A DNA stretch of 33,800 nt from an uncultured Collinsella sp. (GCA_959596505.1 CAUFWM010000012.1:1-33800), one strand, 5' to 3'; shown: positions 6,944 to 15,436, counted from the stretch's first letter. Program-made: numbers and translations. The notes: generated by a model from the letters alone, not told the origin.

Positions 6944-9900
6944 CTAACGGATCAGCTGGCGGCGCTTATCGGACAGGAATACGCCGGCGGCCACCAGGAC
7001 CGTGCCGCCGATCACGAAGGTCTCACCCAGCAGCTCGGACGCATCGCCCGTGGCGGGCATCGCCGTCTGCCAAGTCGTGGCCTCGGTCTTTGCCTCCGCA
7101 TGCTTGGCCTGGTACGTCACTTGCGTGACGGGCTGGGTCTGCTCGCCGTTTCCGCGGTCGGCGGCCTCTTGGCGAGCGATCTCGGCGTTAAGCTCGGCAA
7201 TAGCCTGGTCGAGCTCGACCTTGGCGGCGGTGTAGTTGGCGAGCGCCTCCAAGTATGCCGGCGCCACGGCATCCGTCGCAGCCACGGCGTCATCGAGTTC
7301 GGCCTTGGCGGTCGCGGCACGCTCGGCGGCATCGTGGGCCGCAGCGATCTTGGCGTTAAGTACCTCGTCCGCATCGTCAGTGCTGCCGTTGACAATGGCT
7401 TCGGCAATATTGATTCTGCGCAGGCGGGCAACCGCGGCGGCAGAGGCGTCGCGCGCGACAGTCGCATCCACCACGGCATCGTCAGCCTCCACCACGTCAT
7501 ACTCGGCATCGCTCACGGCCATCGCCGCTGCATCGAGCGCGGCATCGGCAGTCGCTTTGTCCCCAGTGGCCTTGGCAAGTGCTGCGGCGGCATTCTTAAG
7601 CTGAGAGGCGCGGGCGGCAGCTGCATCAGATTTTGCCTGAGCCGTTGCCACGACGGCGTCGGCATCGCTTGCAGCCCGCTGCGCCATATCGAGCTCCACC
7701 TGAGTGGCAGCAGCATCGATGCCTGCCTGATCGGCATCGCCTTGGGTGGCAAGAAGTTCGGCCTCCGCCTCGCGCTGATTGGCACGCGCGCTTTCGAGTG
7801 CAGACGACGCCGCATCAAACGCACGCTGAGCAGCGGCGATATCGGCTGAGTACGCCGCTAGCTCATCCTGGGCCGCGGCAAGTGCATCCCGTTTGTCGCC
7901 AACACCGGCACGAGCGGCGTCCAGTGCGCGCTTGGCAGCAGCCACCTTGCCCTTGGCAATGTCGAGCTCGCCAGACTTGGCGGCCACGGCGTCCTGCGCT
8001 GCCGCAACAGCGGCGTTGGCAGCGCTCAAATCGGCGCGGGCATCGCTGACGGCACGCGCGGCGGCGTCAGCTGCAGCCTGCTTTTGCGCCACGGCAGCCT
8101 GGGCCTCCGAGGCCTTGGTTGCCGCGACATCAACGTTAGCGGCAGCGCGCTCAACCTGGGTTTGCTTTGCTGCAACGGCCTGCGATGCTGCACTCACCTT
8201 GCTGCCGGCATCGTCGGCAACGCCCTGCGCCACAGCAAGCTCCTTGCGTGCCGCATCCACGCCCTGCTCGGGATTTGCCAACGAGTCACACCACGCATTC
8301 AACGCAGCCTCATACTCTGCAACCGTCATCGGATTGAGGTTATACGGCTTATACCATTGACCAGAATATACAAATGTTTGCGCCTGTGTACTCCCGTACA
8401 GCGTCCCTCGCGTGCAAACGCCCATGCCCGTCACGGTGTAATCGGGGTTGATCACGTTGATGTAATGTCCGACCGAAGGGTTTGGTCCACCGTGCAGTGC
8501 GGCGTAGTTATCAATCTGGGAGCTATGCGCTGTATAGAAATCGTAAGCGGCCTTTCCCGTAAGGCCCGACGCGCCCAGCGAGGCGGCGGCAGCATCAAAG
8601 ATGGCCTTCTCCTGATCGACCCACTGCTTAAACGGATTGCTTCCGTAGTTCCACGCCACATTCTCGCCCACGTTAAACTGCTGAGCGTGCGCGACCTTCG
8701 TATCGGAGAAGTTCGCGTCGGCGATGGCGGTCGCCATCATGGCATATGTCACCTTGAGCTCGCCTAGGCCAACGCTTGCGCGATACTCGTTGCACGCTTT
8801 GAGCCACACAACCGCCTGCTTCATATTGGTCAGGCTCGTCGCGTCGACTTCCTCGCCCACCTTGTTGTAGCCAGCGAGTTTGCAGTTGAGGATGATATCC
8901 GCCGCATCGTCGGCACCCACACTCTTAAAGAATGCGATGGCACCCTGGCGGTAGTTCTCCGCCGATGCATTCGCCGTTGCCTGAGCGGCATCGAGCTTTG
9001 CCTGGGCCTGAGCCACAGCCTGGTCGGCCTGCTGCTTTTGGGCCTTCGCCTGATCGAGCGCCTTGTCGGCAGCGTCTTTCTCGTCCTTGGCCGCCGAAAG
9101 CTTGGCCTGGGCATCGGCCAGCTCCGTGAGCGCACTGGCATGATCGGTCTTGGCCTGGTCAAGAGCGGCGTCGGCAGCGGTCTTGGCAGCAGCGGCGGCA
9201 TCCAGCTTTGACTGGGCATCGGCAGCGGCCTGCTGCTGATCGGCAACTGCCTGCTGAGCAGTCTGAACCTCGCCCTCGGCGGCGGCAACGTCCTGCTCAG
9301 CGGCAGCAAGCTCGCTCTCGCACTTCGACTGCGCGGCCTTGGCGGCCGTCAGCGCTTCGGACGCAGCAGCCACCTTTGCCTTGGCGGCCTCGTACTCCGG
9401 GCCCGCGGCGCCCTGCTCGGCTCGATCCAGATCGGCCTTGGCCGCGTCATAGCTCGTCTGCGCGGCATCCACGTCCGCATCTGCCGCGGCCTTTGCCTGC
9501 TGAGCTGCCGAAAGCTTGCCCTGCGCGTCCTGCTGCTTGGCAGCGGCGGCAGTGGCAGCGTCTTGAGCATCCGAGAGCTTGGCCTGCGCATCAACGACCT
9601 GCTGCTTCGCCTGTTCCAGGTCACTCGCAGCCTGCCCTGCGGCAGCCTGGGCGGCAGCTACAGCCTCGGGCGTAGCATCGGATGCAGCAGCCTGTGCGGC
9701 CTCAAGCGCAGACTGGGCATCACGGGATGCCCTCTGGGCAGCAGTCAGGGCTTCATCCTTGTCCGCCAGCTCCTTCTTGGCAGCATCGAGCGCAGCCTGA
9801 GCGTCCTCAAACGCCTTGACATCCTGATCGGCCTTGTCCTGCGCAGCGCCCAGCTGCTTTTCCAGCTCGGCCGAAGCAGCGGAGGCCGCGCTATCGCTCG

Positions 9901-10294
9901 CACCGCGGGCCGCGTCATAGGCGCCCCGCGCCTGCTGCTGGTTGACGGCGGCAGCATCGTAGGGAGCGGCAGCCGCTTCCAGATCGGCCTTGGCGGTAGC
10001 AGCTTTAGCGCGCGCCGCATCAACTGCAGCCTGCAGGTCGGCGACCTTTTGCGCTGCAGACACGGCACCCGCGCCAGTACCGGCGGCCGCAGCGCTCGTC
10101 AGCGGCGACATCACCGCAGCCGTTGCGCCCGCGGCGCCAATGCCATCCGCACCCTGCGCCGCCGCGGTCAGAGGCGACAGCAGCGAGCCGCCCGTCATGG
10201 CAATCGTCGCCGCAGCAACCGTCGCCACGCGCCCAGCCGCCCTGGCCTTACCCAAGGCCTTGCCGTTCATGTCCTTGTTCATGTTCTTGCTCAT
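6944..10294 (-). CDS. wall-anchored CAP (SCP-like) protein with two alanine-rich coiled-coil stalks
   Basis: A 1,116-residue surface protein. Order: long signal peptide (residues 1-48, VATVAAATIAMTGGSLLSPLTAAAQ); an Ala/Lys/Asp/Gln-rich heptad region (about 60-440); a CAP domain (about 440-650) with LKACNEYRASVGL, HAQQFNVGENVAWNYG and SVGHYINVINPDY, where the two conserved His and Glu lie in their expected blocks; a second Ala-rich coiled coil (about 690-1060); and a C-terminal sorting signal MPATGD, hydrophobic VIGGTVLVAAGVF and basic KRRQLIR. MPATG is a variant of LPxTG, so a sortase should link it to peptidoglycan. CAP domains in bacteria are linked to lipid binding, adhesion or proteolysis; which applies here is unknown. 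Start: ATG at 10294 with GGAAGGAAT upstream. GC-rich repeats make all six frames open here. It is likely monocistronic. Confidence 0.9.
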   Translation of the reverse strand: MSKNMNKDMNGKALGKARAAGRVATVAAATIAMTGGSLLSPLTAAAQGADGIGAAGATAAVMSPLTSAAAAGTGAGAVSAAQKVADLQAAVDAARAKAATAKADLEAAAAPYDAAAVNQQQARGAYDAARGASDSAASAASAELEKQLGAAQDKADQDVKAFEDAQAALDAAKKELADKDEALTAAQRASRDAQSALEAAQAAASDATPEAVAAAQAAAGQAASDLEQAKQQVVDAQAKLSDAQDAATAAAAKQQDAQGKLSAAQQAKAAADADVDAAQTSYDAAKADLDRAEQGAAGPEYEAAKAKVAAASEALTAAKAAQSKCESELAAAEQDVAAAEGEVQTAQQAVADQQQAAADAQSKLDAAAAAKTAADAALDQAKTDHASALTELADAQAKLSAAKDEKDAADKALDQAKAQKQQADQAVAQAQAKLDAAQATANASAENYRQGAIAFFKSVGADDAADIILNCKLAGYNKVGEEVDATSLTNMKQAVVWLKACNEYRASVGLGELKVTYAMMATAIADANFSDTKVAHAQQFNVGENVAWNYGSNPFKQWVDQEKAIFDAAAASLGASGLTGKAAYDFYTAHSSQIDNYAALHGGPNPSVGHYINVINPDYTVTGMGVCTRGTLYGSTQAQTFVYSGQWYKPYNLNPMTVAEYEAALNAWCDSLANPEQGVDAARKELAVAQGVADDAGSKVSAASQAVAAKQTQVERAAANVDVAATKASEAQAAVAQKQAAADAAARAVSDARADLSAANAAVAAAQDAVAAKSGELDIAKGKVAAAKRALDAARAGVGDKRDALAAAQDELAAYSADIAAAQRAFDAASSALESARANQREAEAELLATQGDADQAGIDAAATQVELDMAQRAASDADAVVATAQAKSDAAAARASQLKNAAAALAKATGDKATADAALDAAAMAVSDAEYDVVEADDAVVDATVARDASAAAVARLRRINIAEAIVNGSTDDADEVLNAKIAAAHDAAERAATAKAELDDAVAATDAVAPAYLEALANYTAAKVELDQAIAELNAEIARQEAADRGNGEQTQPVTQVTYQAKHAEAKTEATTWQTAMPATGDASELLGETFVIGGTVLVAAGVFLSDKRRQLIR

Positions 10295-10410
10295 TGCCGA
10301 TTCCTTCCCACGGTGAGCCGTTGTTTGACACAGATAGTCGATCTAACTTGCCCCGCTAAAAAGAGGTGATAACGGGGTAATTAAATTGAGCGAATTGAAT
10401 CGTGATGAAA

Positions 10411-10671
10411 CTAATCTCCGCAAAAGCCAAACTCATAGTTCCGCTCGCGCTCAATCTCATCTAAATACTCGAGTTCTTCGCCGCATGGCTTCTCTTCATC
10501 TAGAAATACAAGCCCGTTCTCTGCGCGAGAACCGACAGTGCAACCAAGGATAGTCTCGAGATTAATGTAACTACTATTATCGTTGTTAAAGGAGAAACTG
10601 CTGGTGCTCATGCTCAAGTCCCGTCTACATAAACTCAAATTGCTGTGCTTGGCCTCTTTTAGAGACCCCAT
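10411..10671 (-). CDS. small acidic hypothetical protein
   Basis: An open frame of 86 codons; the last 65 (from an internal ATG at 10611) look most protein-like: a Ser/Asn-rich start, ETILGCTVGSRAENGLVFLDEEK and an acidic end (ELEYLDEIERERNYEFGFC). I do not recognise a family. No Shine-Dalgarno stands before either ATG, but a good promoter (TTGCAA-17-TATACT) lies 19 bases upstream of 10671. The IS30 element has inserted about 70 bases upstream, beyond this promoter. It could also be a non-coding transcript. Confidence 0.4.
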   Translation of the reverse strand: MGSLKEAKHSNLSLCRRDLSMSTSSFSFNNDNSSYINLETILGCTVGSRAENGLVFLDEEKPCGEELEYLDEIERERNYEFGFCGD

Positions 10672-10689
10672 CTCATACGCTATGACTGC

Positions 10690-10718
10690 AGTATATGCGC
10701 TCCGCTTGTATGTTGCAA
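10690..10718 (-). promoter_or_regulatory. sigma-70-type promoter for the small gene at 10411
   Basis: On the minus strand, TTGCAA (10718-10713), 17 bases, TATACT (10695-10690). Just upstream is AATTTTATTTTTCTAA (10723-10738), similar to AT-rich sequences at other promoters of this window. Confidence 0.55.
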
Positions 10719-10740
10719 GAACAATTTTATTTTTCTAACG

Positions 10741-10753
10741 CATATAACGGATG
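10741..10753. repeat. left copy of the 13-bp direct repeat flanking the IS30 element
   Basis: CATATAACGGATG is repeated exactly at 12391-12403 on the other side of the element, as expected of a target-site duplication. Confidence 0.75.
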
Positions 10754-10782
10754 CCTTGATTATCAACTTTATCCGAACACCT

Positions 10783-10818
10783 CCCACATTCATCCGCACA
10801 TGTGCGGGTGAATGCGGG
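10783..10818 (+). promoter_or_regulatory. hairpin in front of the transposase gene
   Basis: CATTCATCCGCACA (10787-10800) is followed directly by TGTGCGGGTGAATG (10801-10814); the pairing extends by CCC/GGG after one mismatch. Hairpins at this position in insertion sequences commonly block translation of read-through transcripts from the host; that role here is inferred. Confidence 0.5.
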
Positions 10819-10871
10819 AATCCGATACCCTGAGGGCCGGACCGGCCGGCCCCGGGAGATCGGAGGACGGC

Positions 10872-12164
10872 ATGTCCGGAAAGAGGAAGAAGGGGGCCGG
10901 GAAGGCGGCCCCGAGGGCCTACGGCAGGCTCACCAGGCACGAGCGGGACACGGTCCAGAGGATGCTGGAGCGAGGGGCCTCGTGCAGGCAGATCGCGAGG
11001 GAGCTGGGCAGGTCGCCCTCGACGGTGAGCGCCGAGGTGGCGTCTCACAGGTTCGTGACGGCGCCGAAGGCCAGGCGCGGCGAGCGCGTGGACGCCTCCG
11101 CCGACCTGTCGGCGGCCTGCCCGCGCCTGGCGGCGTGGCCGCGATGCTGCAACGGCTGCGGCCGGTACCGCGCAATCGGCTGCAAGCGCCGCCCCCACGT
11201 CTTCTACGAGGCCCGGGCCGCGCAGCTGTGCGCCGACTCGGTCCTCGTCTCGTCCAGGCGCGGGATAGACGCCGACGAGCCCGCCGCGGCGGCCAGGCTG
11301 GAGGCGATAAGGGACTGCCTGCGCCGGGGGCTGTCGCCCGAGCAGATGGCGGCGCGCAACGGCGGCCCGGTGGACCTGTCGCCGTCGACCATCTACCGCT
11401 GGGTCTCGGCGGGCTACGACGGCATGACCAACATGGAGCTCAGGCGCAAGGTCGGCTACAGGCCGAGGAAGCGCGCCGCGTGCCGGGCGGCGACCCGCCA
11501 CTCCGCCCGCAGGTCACATGCCGCGTTCCTCGCCCTCGGGGAGGACGCGTGCGCCGCGGCCTGGGAGATGGACACCGTCGAGGGGGCCCGGGAGGACTCC
11601 GCCTGCCTGCTCACGCTGCTGCACCGCCCCAGCAGGCTCCAGCTCGCGCTGCCGCTGGAGGAGAAGACCGCCGGGTGCGTCGCGGGCGCCCTGGAGGGCG
11701 TCCGGGCGGTCCTCGGCGCCGACGGGACGCGCCGCGTGTTCCGCGCCGTGCTCACCGACAACGGCGCCGAGTTCTCCGACGAGGGCGCGATCGCCGCGCT
11801 CATCGGCGAGGGGCCCGGCGAGACGAGGCTGTTCTACTGCGACCCTAGGCGCAGCGACCAGAAGGGCGCCTGCGAGCGCAACCACGTCGAGATCAGGAAG
11901 CTGCTGCCCAAGGGCGCCGGAATCAGATTCGACCGGCTCGCCCCGGCCGACCTGGCGCTGGCCATGTCGCACGTGAACTCCGAGCCCCGCGGCGCGCTCG
12001 GCTTCGCGACGCCCGCGCGCGCCTTCAGGGCGATGCTCGGGGAGGACGCGGCGGCGCTGCTGGACGCCTACGGCGTGGGGGACGTGCCCATCGGCGGGCT
12101 CGACCTGACGCCGGGGCTCATCGAGAGGGCGCGCGCAGAGAGGGGCGATGCCCCGCTGGCCTAG
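10872..12164 (+). CDS. IS30-family transposase
   Basis: A 430-residue DDE transposase. The N-terminal helix-turn-helix reads RLTRHERDTVQRMLERG and CRQIARELGRSPSTVSAEV, the classic IS30 form. A Cys-rich segment (CCNGCGRYRAIGC) follows, then a second DNA-binding region with LSPEQMAAR and SPSTIYRWV. The catalytic triad is D234 (WEMDTVEG), D296 (LTDNGAEF) and E335 (CERNHVEIRK). D-to-E spacing is slightly larger than the usual 33 because of an insert before RRSDQKG. The ATG at 10872 has GGAGG six bases upstream; the frame is open a further 20 codons back into the hairpin. The gene looks intact and so is probably active. Confidence 0.9.
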   Translation: MSGKRKKGAGKAAPRAYGRLTRHERDTVQRMLERGASCRQIARELGRSPSTVSAEVASHRFVTAPKARRGERVDASADLSAACPRLAAWPRCCNGCGRYRAIGCKRRPHVFYEARAAQLCADSVLVSSRRGIDADEPAAAARLEAIRDCLRRGLSPEQMAARNGGPVDLSPSTIYRWVSAGYDGMTNMELRRKVGYRPRKRAACRAATRHSARRSHAAFLALGEDACAAAWEMDTVEGAREDSACLLTLLHRPSRLQLALPLEEKTAGCVAGALEGVRAVLGADGTRRVFRAVLTDNGAEFSDEGAIAALIGEGPGETRLFYCDPRRSDQKGACERNHVEIRKLLPKGAGIRFDRLAPADLALAMSHVNSEPRGALGFATPARAFRAMLGEDAAALLDAYGVGDVPIGGLDLTPGLIERARAERGDAPLA

Positions 12165-12294
12165 CCTAGGAGAAAAACGGAATAGACGGACCGACCGTCC
12201 GGCTGAGTCTGGGAAGAGGTGCCGGGCGGCGGGCGGAGCATGGCCACCGGACCCATCGAAACACATCTCCACCATTCCTTCAACTGGGAAAATG

Positions 12295-12330
12295 GCGCCC
12301 CCGGGGCCCGAGAGGGGCCGCGGGGGCGTT
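12295..12330 (+). terminator. GC-rich hairpin near the IS30 right end
   Basis: CGCCCCC (12296-12302) pairs with GGGGGCG (12322-12328), with inner CCC/GGG pairing around a GAGA loop, then TT. It may stop transposase transcription; the T tract is too short to be sure. Confidence 0.4.
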
Positions 12331-12390
12331 CGGTTAACTGCGGGAGCGTGCCGTCAGCTCAATGTGTTCGGTTGAGATCGGAAATCAACC

Positions 12391-12403
12391 CATATAACGG
12401 ATG
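12391..12403. repeat. right copy of the 13-bp direct repeat flanking the IS30 element
   Basis: Exact copy of the sequence at 10741-10753. Confidence 0.75.
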
Positions 12404-12568
12404 TTCATTTCTGTAAACCGCCTCGCTCTCCCCCGCCGCTCCCTCACTTGTTTTGTTACATGTGTTGAATACCATCCCGTACGGACAAAATCTCACGCAG
12501 GGCGGTTAAGACAGTGGCGTCCATGCCACCAGAGAAAATAGAAGAAAGGAAAGAGAAGCAGTCGGCGA

Positions 12569-14338
12569 TTACTCGCACGAAGCGAGCAGCTTCTCAAGAT
12601 CACACTCCAATGCCTCACGCTCCTCAACGTCCATCACTGCAAGGGCGACACGCATCAGGGACACCTCGGCGGCAAGCTCCTTAACCTGGTCGGGGCGTTT
12701 GCTAAAGTGGTCGTAAATCCGCAGGGCCTCCCCGGCCGCCAAGTACTGCCACTTTTCCAACGAAGGCTTTTCGGACCTGCTCATGGCATCGACCCACTCG
12801 CCAAGACCCTGAAAACCGTTGCCCGTAGTCGTGCCGTTCATAACCACATCGAGCGGGCTCAGCAAGCAATCGGGCGTTTTTTTGTACACCAATTTGGTGA
12901 GCGTAAGCACCTGGGCAAGGTTGCGATACTGTTCCTTGTCGGCATAGAGCACGTCGTTGTAGCAGGCGCAGGCCTTAAGCAGCTCGTGGGCGGCAATGCG
13001 CTCCGGCCCATCAAACGGAACGCCGCGCAACAACACCCCAGCAAGATCGAATGCCTTGCCGCCCTGCACGATCTTGTCGAGCGCCGAGCCGTCCACCAAA
13101 TCCGCCAGCCAAGCAAACTCAGGCTGATACGGCTTATGCTCGTCCTCGTCCTCATGCTCCATCCAGTTGCTCACCAGCGCAAGGGCTTCAATCTCTCTCC
13201 CGTTCAGAAAGGGCGAATTCTTCCCCATCTCTTCCCGCAAAAATCCCCGCGGCTCATGAGAGTGCTCGTACGCAACCGCAAGCTCCCCGTCGCTCACGAC
13301 CAAGGTCGCACGGGAAATATAGGTATCTTCCCGCATGTCCCTCCAGGCGTACATCATAAGGGGACGCAGCTGACGGAGCATGCCGCGCGCGCCGGCACCT
13401 TCCTTAACCGCGCGCTTCGCCGCAAGGCGAGCAGCATCTGCCATCAGCTCCATCTTGGCGCCATTTCCCATCATGTTGTTGTACTTGGGCAGGTACTGTT
13501 CATACGCAATCTGGACCAGATCGTCCACGCTCAAGGCGTTAAAGTTAATCACCGAGCCAATGCGCCCGCACAGCTCGGACATAATACCCCAAGTCTCAAC
13601 ATCCTCGATGGTCGCACTGTCTCGCAGCTCGTTTGCCGATTTTGCGGCGGTGCGCACGGCGGCATACGAGGATCCGAAGCCGACCGTGGTGCCAGACTTG
13701 TCACTCAGGCGCTTGCGCACCAGAGCATCCAAGCCCATAAAGGCGCCGCCCAAAATGCAAACAACCTGATCGAGGTTGAGCGTCTTAATAGCCGCACTCT
13801 TGGAGGTATCACATTCAAACGGCATCTCCCCGCCTTCCAAGAGCTTAAGGAACGACTGCGATGGACTAAAGCTCGATGCAACTTCGCCCCCATCGGGCTC
13901 GGCACGAACCGCCTTGTCAAACTCGTCAAAGAGCACCAAGCAAATTTCGCCGGGATTGGCAGCCTGATAGTCCGCGACCTGCGACAGGCAGTTGCTCATG
14001 CTGGCACCGCGCCAGCCCTCGCCCGTCATGGTGGAGACATCGAACACGAACAGTTTGAGCCCCGCGGCATCTGCCACGGCCTTGATGGTGTGGGTTTTTC
14101 CCGTGCCGGTGGAACCCATCACCAAAATGGCAGCGGGCGAAAGAACGTCGCGCGGGTCGGCGCCGCGTGCCAACATCACGCAGCGGTTGACCTCAAAGCT
14201 CAGCGCCGTCACAAAGGCCTCCAAGCTTCCTTCGTGGCCAATAACACTCTGGCGCGTCTGCTCCACCAGACGCGTAGGCGCAATTCGATTGAGCAAGTCC
14301 TGGTAGCGATCGATGTTTCGATACTGCTTCTGAGTCAT
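12569..14338 (-). CDS. ClpX-like AAA+ unfoldase with ClpP-docking loop
   Basis: A 589-residue ATPase. The ClpX AAA+ module is intact: Walker A GSTGTGKT (75-82); pore loop GEGWRG where ClpX has AGYVG; Walker B LVLFDEFDK (D138, E139); GGAFMGLDALVRKRL, matching the ClpX segment before the docking loop; VGFG (219-222) in place of IGFG, the loop that enters ClpP pockets; arginine finger in LCGRIG (R259); sensor 2 GAGARG (R318). It differs from housekeeping ClpX (about 420 residues) by lacking the N-terminal Cys4 zinc domain and by about 230 extra C-terminal residues with no motif I recognise, probably a substrate or adaptor domain. Start: the ATG at 14338 has GGAAGG upstream; the frame is open to 14356, but that ATG lies inside a probable -10 box. 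It is the last gene of an operon with two membrane proteins. Confidence 0.85.
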   Translation of the reverse strand: MTQKQYRNIDRYQDLLNRIAPTRLVEQTRQSVIGHEGSLEAFVTALSFEVNRCVMLARGADPRDVLSPAAILVMGSTGTGKTHTIKAVADAAGLKLFVFDVSTMTGEGWRGASMSNCLSQVADYQAANPGEICLVLFDEFDKAVRAEPDGGEVASSFSPSQSFLKLLEGGEMPFECDTSKSAAIKTLNLDQVVCILGGAFMGLDALVRKRLSDKSGTTVGFGSSYAAVRTAAKSANELRDSATIEDVETWGIMSELCGRIGSVINFNALSVDDLVQIAYEQYLPKYNNMMGNGAKMELMADAARLAAKRAVKEGAGARGMLRQLRPLMMYAWRDMREDTYISRATLVVSDGELAVAYEHSHEPRGFLREEMGKNSPFLNGREIEALALVSNWMEHEDEDEHKPYQPEFAWLADLVDGSALDKIVQGGKAFDLAGVLLRGVPFDGPERIAAHELLKACACYNDVLYADKEQYRNLAQVLTLTKLVYKKTPDCLLSPLDVVMNGTTTGNGFQGLGEWVDAMSRSEKPSLEKWQYLAAGEALRIYDHFSKRPDQVKELAAEVSLMRVALAVMDVEEREALECDLEKLLASCE

Positions 14339-14353
14339 GGGCGCCTTCCTTTC

Positions 14354-14362
14354 CATATTGGT
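14354..14362 (-). promoter_or_regulatory. ACCAATATG box before the ClpX-like gene
   Basis: Minus-strand ACCAATATG; CAATAT would serve as a -10 with transcription starting about ten bases before the ATG at 14338. The same 9-mer stands before two other minus-strand genes (15412, 17902). Confidence 0.45.
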
Positions 14363-14398
14363 TTTCTTTCCTTCGATGTGGGCCGAGCCCTTAAACCA

Positions 14399-14605
14399 CT
14401 ACAGTGCCAGCGATGTCGCCGACTCCAGATAGATCACGTTGCCCGGCTGGGTAAAGACCGGAATGTGGTAGAGCAGCTGCAAAATGCCCTGCTTGAGCAG
14501 CGGAAACAGTGTGGGATGCAACACTTCGTACATCAGGGCACCAGCCATAAGAGCGGTAAGTACGGCAAGCAGCAGAAGCTTTTGAGCGTTAGAGAATACC
14601 GACAT
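14399..14605 (-). CDS. small membrane protein, 68 residues
   Basis: MSVFSNAQKLLLLAVLTALM opens a hydrophobic helix (residues about 8-29), followed by a second less hydrophobic stretch (LLKQGILQLLYHIPVF) and a polar tail. The ATG at 14605 has AAAGGAA upstream. It sits 44 bases after the larger membrane protein and 60 before the ClpX-like gene, all on one strand. Function unknown. Its size and place suggest a membrane anchor or adaptor for the unfoldase, which is inference. Confidence 0.65.
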   Translation of the reverse strand: MSVFSNAQKLLLLAVLTALMAGALMYEVLHPTLFPLLKQGILQLLYHIPVFTQPGNVIYLESATSLAL

Positions 14606-14649
14606 GGTCGTTCCTTTCTTTATGCGAGATATTTGGATTGCGTTGTGGG

Positions 14650-15387
14650 TTAGCGACTCATAGCGATGGCAATGCCAATAACCGTGATAACCACGGGGAT
14701 CGCAAGCGATGCGAACACAATCCCGGCAAAAAGGCCTACCACCACCGCGCACACGACGATGACCAGTGCTGTGGGCACAAGCGCGAGCAGAGGAGTAACC
14801 ACGCAGGCAGATGCAAAGCGAAGCCCGTGGAACAAGCACTCATGAGGGAATAAAGCCTTGAGAACTCCTTCGACAATTCGCCACTCGACAATCGTTCCGA
14901 CTGTTAAGACAACAGCCCAAAGCAGATAATCATTGGCGCGGGAATCCGAAGCCATCTTTCCGGTAACGCCAGCCCACCAATCAAATGCGGCGGCACAGCC
15001 CAGCAAACAGACGATCGCGCAGACGACGGATGCAAATGCGCCCGCACCCTCAATTGCACCGAGCAGCTCGCACATGTCGGATTCGCGCTCTCCCGTTAAC
15101 AGCACAATCCATTTGTGGGCAAGCGCCGCAACGACCGCCACGCCCAGCACAACCCAGTACGCCCTAAACGCCACCAGGCGCCACGAATGGAGCGGAATCA
15201 CCGTGTTGCCCTCGCCAATCTCGAACATAAAGCCGCCGAGCCACGTCGTCAGCAAGCACATCATGTCGACGGCGACAACGTACAGCACAACCGCAAAGAG
15301 GGTTTGCAGAATCATGCCGAAAATATTCATCGCCGTTGGCTTCTTGGGGGCGTCCGGCTCGATTCTGTACATGTCGCATCCGTTCAT
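14650..15387 (-). CDS. polytopic membrane protein of unknown function
   Basis: A 245-residue protein with a short charged N-terminus (YRIEPDAPKKP) and about six hydrophobic segments, among them ILQTLFAVVLYVVAVDMMCL, VVLGVAVVAAL, VVCAIVCLLGCAAA, YLLWAVVLTVGTIV and a long C-terminal pair ending in VVITVIGIAIAMSR. I see no transporter or enzyme signature. Start chosen at 15387, with AAAGGA six bases upstream; nine further codons are open to 15414. It is the first gene of the ClpX-like operon. Its layout, with a long hydrophobic C-terminal pair and a very short cytoplasmic end, resembles the protein at 18083, but residue identity is low. Confidence 0.65.
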   Translation of the reverse strand: MNGCDMYRIEPDAPKKPTAMNIFGMILQTLFAVVLYVVAVDMMCLLTTWLGGFMFEIGEGNTVIPLHSWRLVAFRAYWVVLGVAVVAALAHKWIVLLTGERESDMCELLGAIEGAGAFASVVCAIVCLLGCAAAFDWWAGVTGKMASDSRANDYLLWAVVLTVGTIVEWRIVEGVLKALFPHECLFHGLRFASACVVTPLLALVPTALVIVVCAVVVGLFAGIVFASLAIPVVITVIGIAIAMSR

Positions 15388-15411
15388 TAGCTGTCCTTTC
15401 ATTGCTGATGA

Positions 15412-15420
15412 CATATTGGT
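15412..15420 (-). promoter_or_regulatory. ACCAATATG box before the membrane-protein gene
   Basis: Second copy of the minus-strand 9-mer, 25 bases before the ATG at 15387, with CAATAT placed as a -10 element. Confidence 0.45.
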
Positions 15421-15436
15421 CCGAAAGCCCGTTCAT

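Larger units (their letters stand above)
10754..12390 (+). mobile_element. complete IS30-family insertion sequence
   Basis: About 1.64 kb. The ends are imperfect inverted repeats: left TTGATT-N10-CCGAACAC (10756-10780) matches right, read inward, TTGATT-N10-CCGAACAC (12388-12364). It holds one transposase gene and is flanked by exact 13-bp direct repeats. The element is far GC-richer than the DNA on both sides. The 226 bases after the transposase contain a GC-rich hairpin and no gene. Confidence 0.85.

Noticed and set aside
7100..10300. Many open frames in all phases
   Set aside because: They follow from the alanine-rich, GC-rich repeats of the CAP protein gene.
12707..14653. 648-codon plus-strand open frame
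   Set aside because: Antisense to the ClpX-like gene, whose AAA+ motifs are unmistakable; no ribosome binding site.
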